NCBI GenBank assembly: GCA_002021875.1
Contig: CP018627.1
Coordinates: 11,408,001-11,472,000 of the forward strand
DNA: 64,000 nucleotides
DNA from: Streptomyces hygroscopicus
GTDB taxonomy: Bacteria > Actinomycetota > Actinomycetes > Streptomycetales > Streptomycetaceae
Direction of reading: 5' to 3'
In this document: in pieces, positions 62,755 to 64,000 of the stretch
How positions within the stretch are numbered: the first letter of the stretch is position 1
Layout of the letters: each line of letters starts with the position of its first letter
Translations under genes and position numbers: made by a program
Notes under the pieces: generated by a model
The model's database searches: none
The model's input: the letters and a program-made list of their open reading frames with translations, nothing else
Told to the model about the DNA's origin: nothing

Positions 62755-63226
62755 CGCGTTTTCGCAACCCGGTCGAAACGGCAACGGCCAGGCATGGTCA
62801 GCCTCGGCGCACCATCAAGGTCCGCCCCGGACTGATGCCTCTTCGCGGTCCGCAACTGGGCGCCGTAGCCCGGGACGCGCGCTTATGCCTTCGGTGCCTG
62901 GCCTCTGGGTCAGGCGGCCCACTGGGGGCACCAGGGAGGCGAGAGCAGTGAGCACCCGCCGGCCCCTGGGCGATGGCCCCCGCTGCGGCGAGCCGGAACC
63001 GTCGCCAAGCGGCGACGGCCGCGAGCGTGCCCGTGGGGCAGTATGGGTGCACAGCCGATTCACTCGCACGCGGAGCCGGACCGGGTGCCGCGGAACGCGG
63101 AAGGCATCGCGGCCGCGCTCGAGGGCGAGCGCGGCCGCGATGGAGTTCTGCCTGCGCACCGAACGACGGGTACGCCTCGCCCGGCTCAGCGGCCCGTTCG
63201 CAGGGTCGTCCCCAACCGGGTCCCGG
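62755..63226. other. Gene-free segment
   Basis: About 470 bp between the convergent MarR and TenA-like genes without a recognisable gene; it contains the hairpin at 63106-63141. Confidence 0.4.
63106..63141. terminator. Terminator hairpin after the TenA-like gene
   Basis: A perfect 16-bp GC-rich stem (63106-63121 with 63126-63141) around AGGG, 86 bp beyond the TenA-like stop. Confidence 0.65.
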
Positions 63227-63853
63227 TCACCCGAACACCGCGTCGTGGAACATGATTTCCGCCTCCAGCATGCCGGTGAACCAGCGGGTCAGCCGCTCCT
63301 GGGGGATGTCGTCCGGCAGGGCATCGACCTCCGCCGCGAGGGCCCGTACCCCGTCCCGGAACGCCTGGTCGGCGTGGAGCGCCACCCAGGCGCTCATCGC
63401 GCCGTCGGGGACGGCTCCGCGCTCGTGCGCCCGGGCGCACCAGGTGAGGTAGAGGCTTTCCGCGGCAAACAGCATGGTCATCACCGCCGGGTAGCCGCCT
63501 TCCCGCGCCACGTCGAGGGCATACCGCGACAGCACCTCGGCCCGCCGGGCGGCGCCCGGCCGGGCGGGGACGGGCCAGGCGGCGCGGGCTTCGCGGAAGT
63601 AGTCCGCCTGGGTGGTGGTCAGCGCGTGGACCGCACGGGCGTTGCGCTCCAGCGCCGTCCGGTCGGGGGCGCTCCATACGGCCAGTCCGTGCAGCCGGGT
63701 GGCCGTCTCCACGAACGCGGCCTCGATCTCCAGGTAGTCGGCGTAGTCGGCGTCACTGATCGTGCCGGCGGTGACCTCGGTGACGAAGCGCATGCGCAAC
63801 GCCCGTTCCATGACCTGGGCGGCGGCCTTCAGGAGCCGCTCGGACCGGCTCAT
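63227..63853 (-). CDS. TenA-family (TenA_E-like) protein
   Basis: A 208-aa all-helical protein of the TenA/thiaminase-II family. Residues FVETATRLHGLAVWSAP and FAAESLYLTWCARAHE fit the family. The catalytic Cys of TenA_C proteins is not at the expected place, where AAESLY stands, so it belongs to the Glu-type branch. TenA proteins recycle thiamine pyrimidines, and some Glu-type members do related hydrolysis. GGAG precedes the ATG. No thiamine riboswitch is visible upstream. Confidence 0.75.
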   Translation of the reverse strand: MSRSERLLKAAAQVMERALRMRFVTEVTAGTISDADYADYLEIEAAFVETATRLHGLAVWSAPDRTALERNARAVHALTTTQADYFREARAAWPVPARPGAARRAEVLSRYALDVAREGGYPAVMTMLFAAESLYLTWCARAHERGAVPDGAMSAWVALHADQAFRDGVRALAAEVDALPDDIPQERLTRWFTGMLEAEIMFHDAVFG

Positions 63854-63874
63854 CGGGGTTCTCCTTCGTGGGTA

Positions 63875-63895
63875 CCCCTGGCTTCAGCCGGGGGA
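63875..63895 (+). other. IS200/IS605-like terminal hairpin
   Basis: CCCCTGGCTTCAGCCGGGGG followed by AGGAAA. This is the imperfect stem-loop and GGGGAGGA word that closes many actinobacterial IS605/TnpB elements. No tnpA or tnpB lies in the window. It may be a solo end or the edge of an element whose body lies to the left in an ancestral state. Confidence 0.4.
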
Positions 63896-64000
63896 GGAAA
63901 CGAAGCCTCTGCGGAGCAGGGCTGGGAAAGGCGAATCGCTGTCAGGGTGATTCGTGCTCCACCGAGATCCGGCCGACACCGGCCACTCACAAGGGTGCTG

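Noticed and set aside
63854..64000. A thiamine (TPP) riboswitch before the TenA-like gene
   Set aside because: The conserved CUGAGA and ACCUGAUCUGG-type words are not there.
1..64000. CRISPR array, tRNA or rRNA genes, prophage or biosynthetic gene cluster
   Set aside because: I found no regularly spaced repeats, cloverleaf-type sequence, phage structural genes or NRPS/PKS modules.

Overview
The window is high-GC actinomycete DNA, most likely from Streptomyces. GTG and TTG starts are common, genes overlap by 1-4 bases in long operons, secreted enzymes carry Tat or Sec signals, and the sugar ABC operons lack their own ATPase, as is usual for Streptomyces importers served by a shared MsiK-type ATPase. 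I see no rRNA, tRNA or CRISPR array.

Layout. 0.1-9.2 kb holds a YeiH-type putative anion exporter with a divergent LysR regulator, insertion-sequence (IS) remnants, an Asp/Glu racemase-family gene, and a two-gene operon of a large secreted phosphoesterase/beta-propeller protein and a NicO-type metal permease. 9.2-11.65 kb is decayed DNA: an IS21-like piece, the promoter and first codons of a lost gene, an IS5-like piece, the 3' end of a discoidin-domain gene and a serine recombinase scrap. 11.7-15.3 kb is a tightly overlapping operon for an amino-sugar to tagatose route (SIS deaminase/isomerase, ROK kinase, PfkB kinase, class II aldolase). 15.8-44.3 kb is a glycan-utilisation supercluster: GH84, a ROK regulator, ABC sugar operon 1, three copies of an unrecognised ~800-aa secreted protein, GH59, GH20, ABC sugar operon 2, an aldo/keto reductase and a fuconolactonase-like hydrolase. 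44.5-56.6 kb is a third unit: an enolase-superfamily sugar-acid enzyme, an Opp/Dpp-type ABC importer with its own ATPases, a GH35 beta-galactosidase, a Gfo/Idh oxidoreductase and a FadR-type GntR regulator. 56.6-64 kb is mixed: IS fragments, an Ig-repeat protein, a fatty-acid desaturase, a YCII-domain mosaic, a MarR/esterase pair and a TenA-like protein.

How it fits together. The secreted hexosaminidases (GH84, GH20) and galactosidases (GH59, GH35) point to a complex glycan with galactose and N-acetylhexosamine. The fucose-type oxidative enzymes suggest a deoxy sugar as well. Three importers would take up the products and the tagatose-type operon would bring a galactosamine unit into glycolysis. 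The substrate is an inference.

The most novel element is the family of three ~800-aa proteins (25397-27799, 33525-35894, 36004-38385), plus the decayed start of a fourth at 10 kb. One copy is the last gene of ABC operon 1, one follows GH20, and one stands alone with its own promoter. I cannot place them in a known enzyme family; they are good candidates for an undescribed carbohydrate-active enzyme.

A second layer is regulatory. Four promoter regions (30.8, 38.9, 45.7, 55.7 kb) carry related ATGT-type operators. In three of them the operator ends exactly 36 nt before a TTGAC(A/G) -35 box, suggesting one regulon across the supercluster. About 100 bp of this control region is duplicated in inverted orientation at both ends of the 45.7-55.7 kb unit.
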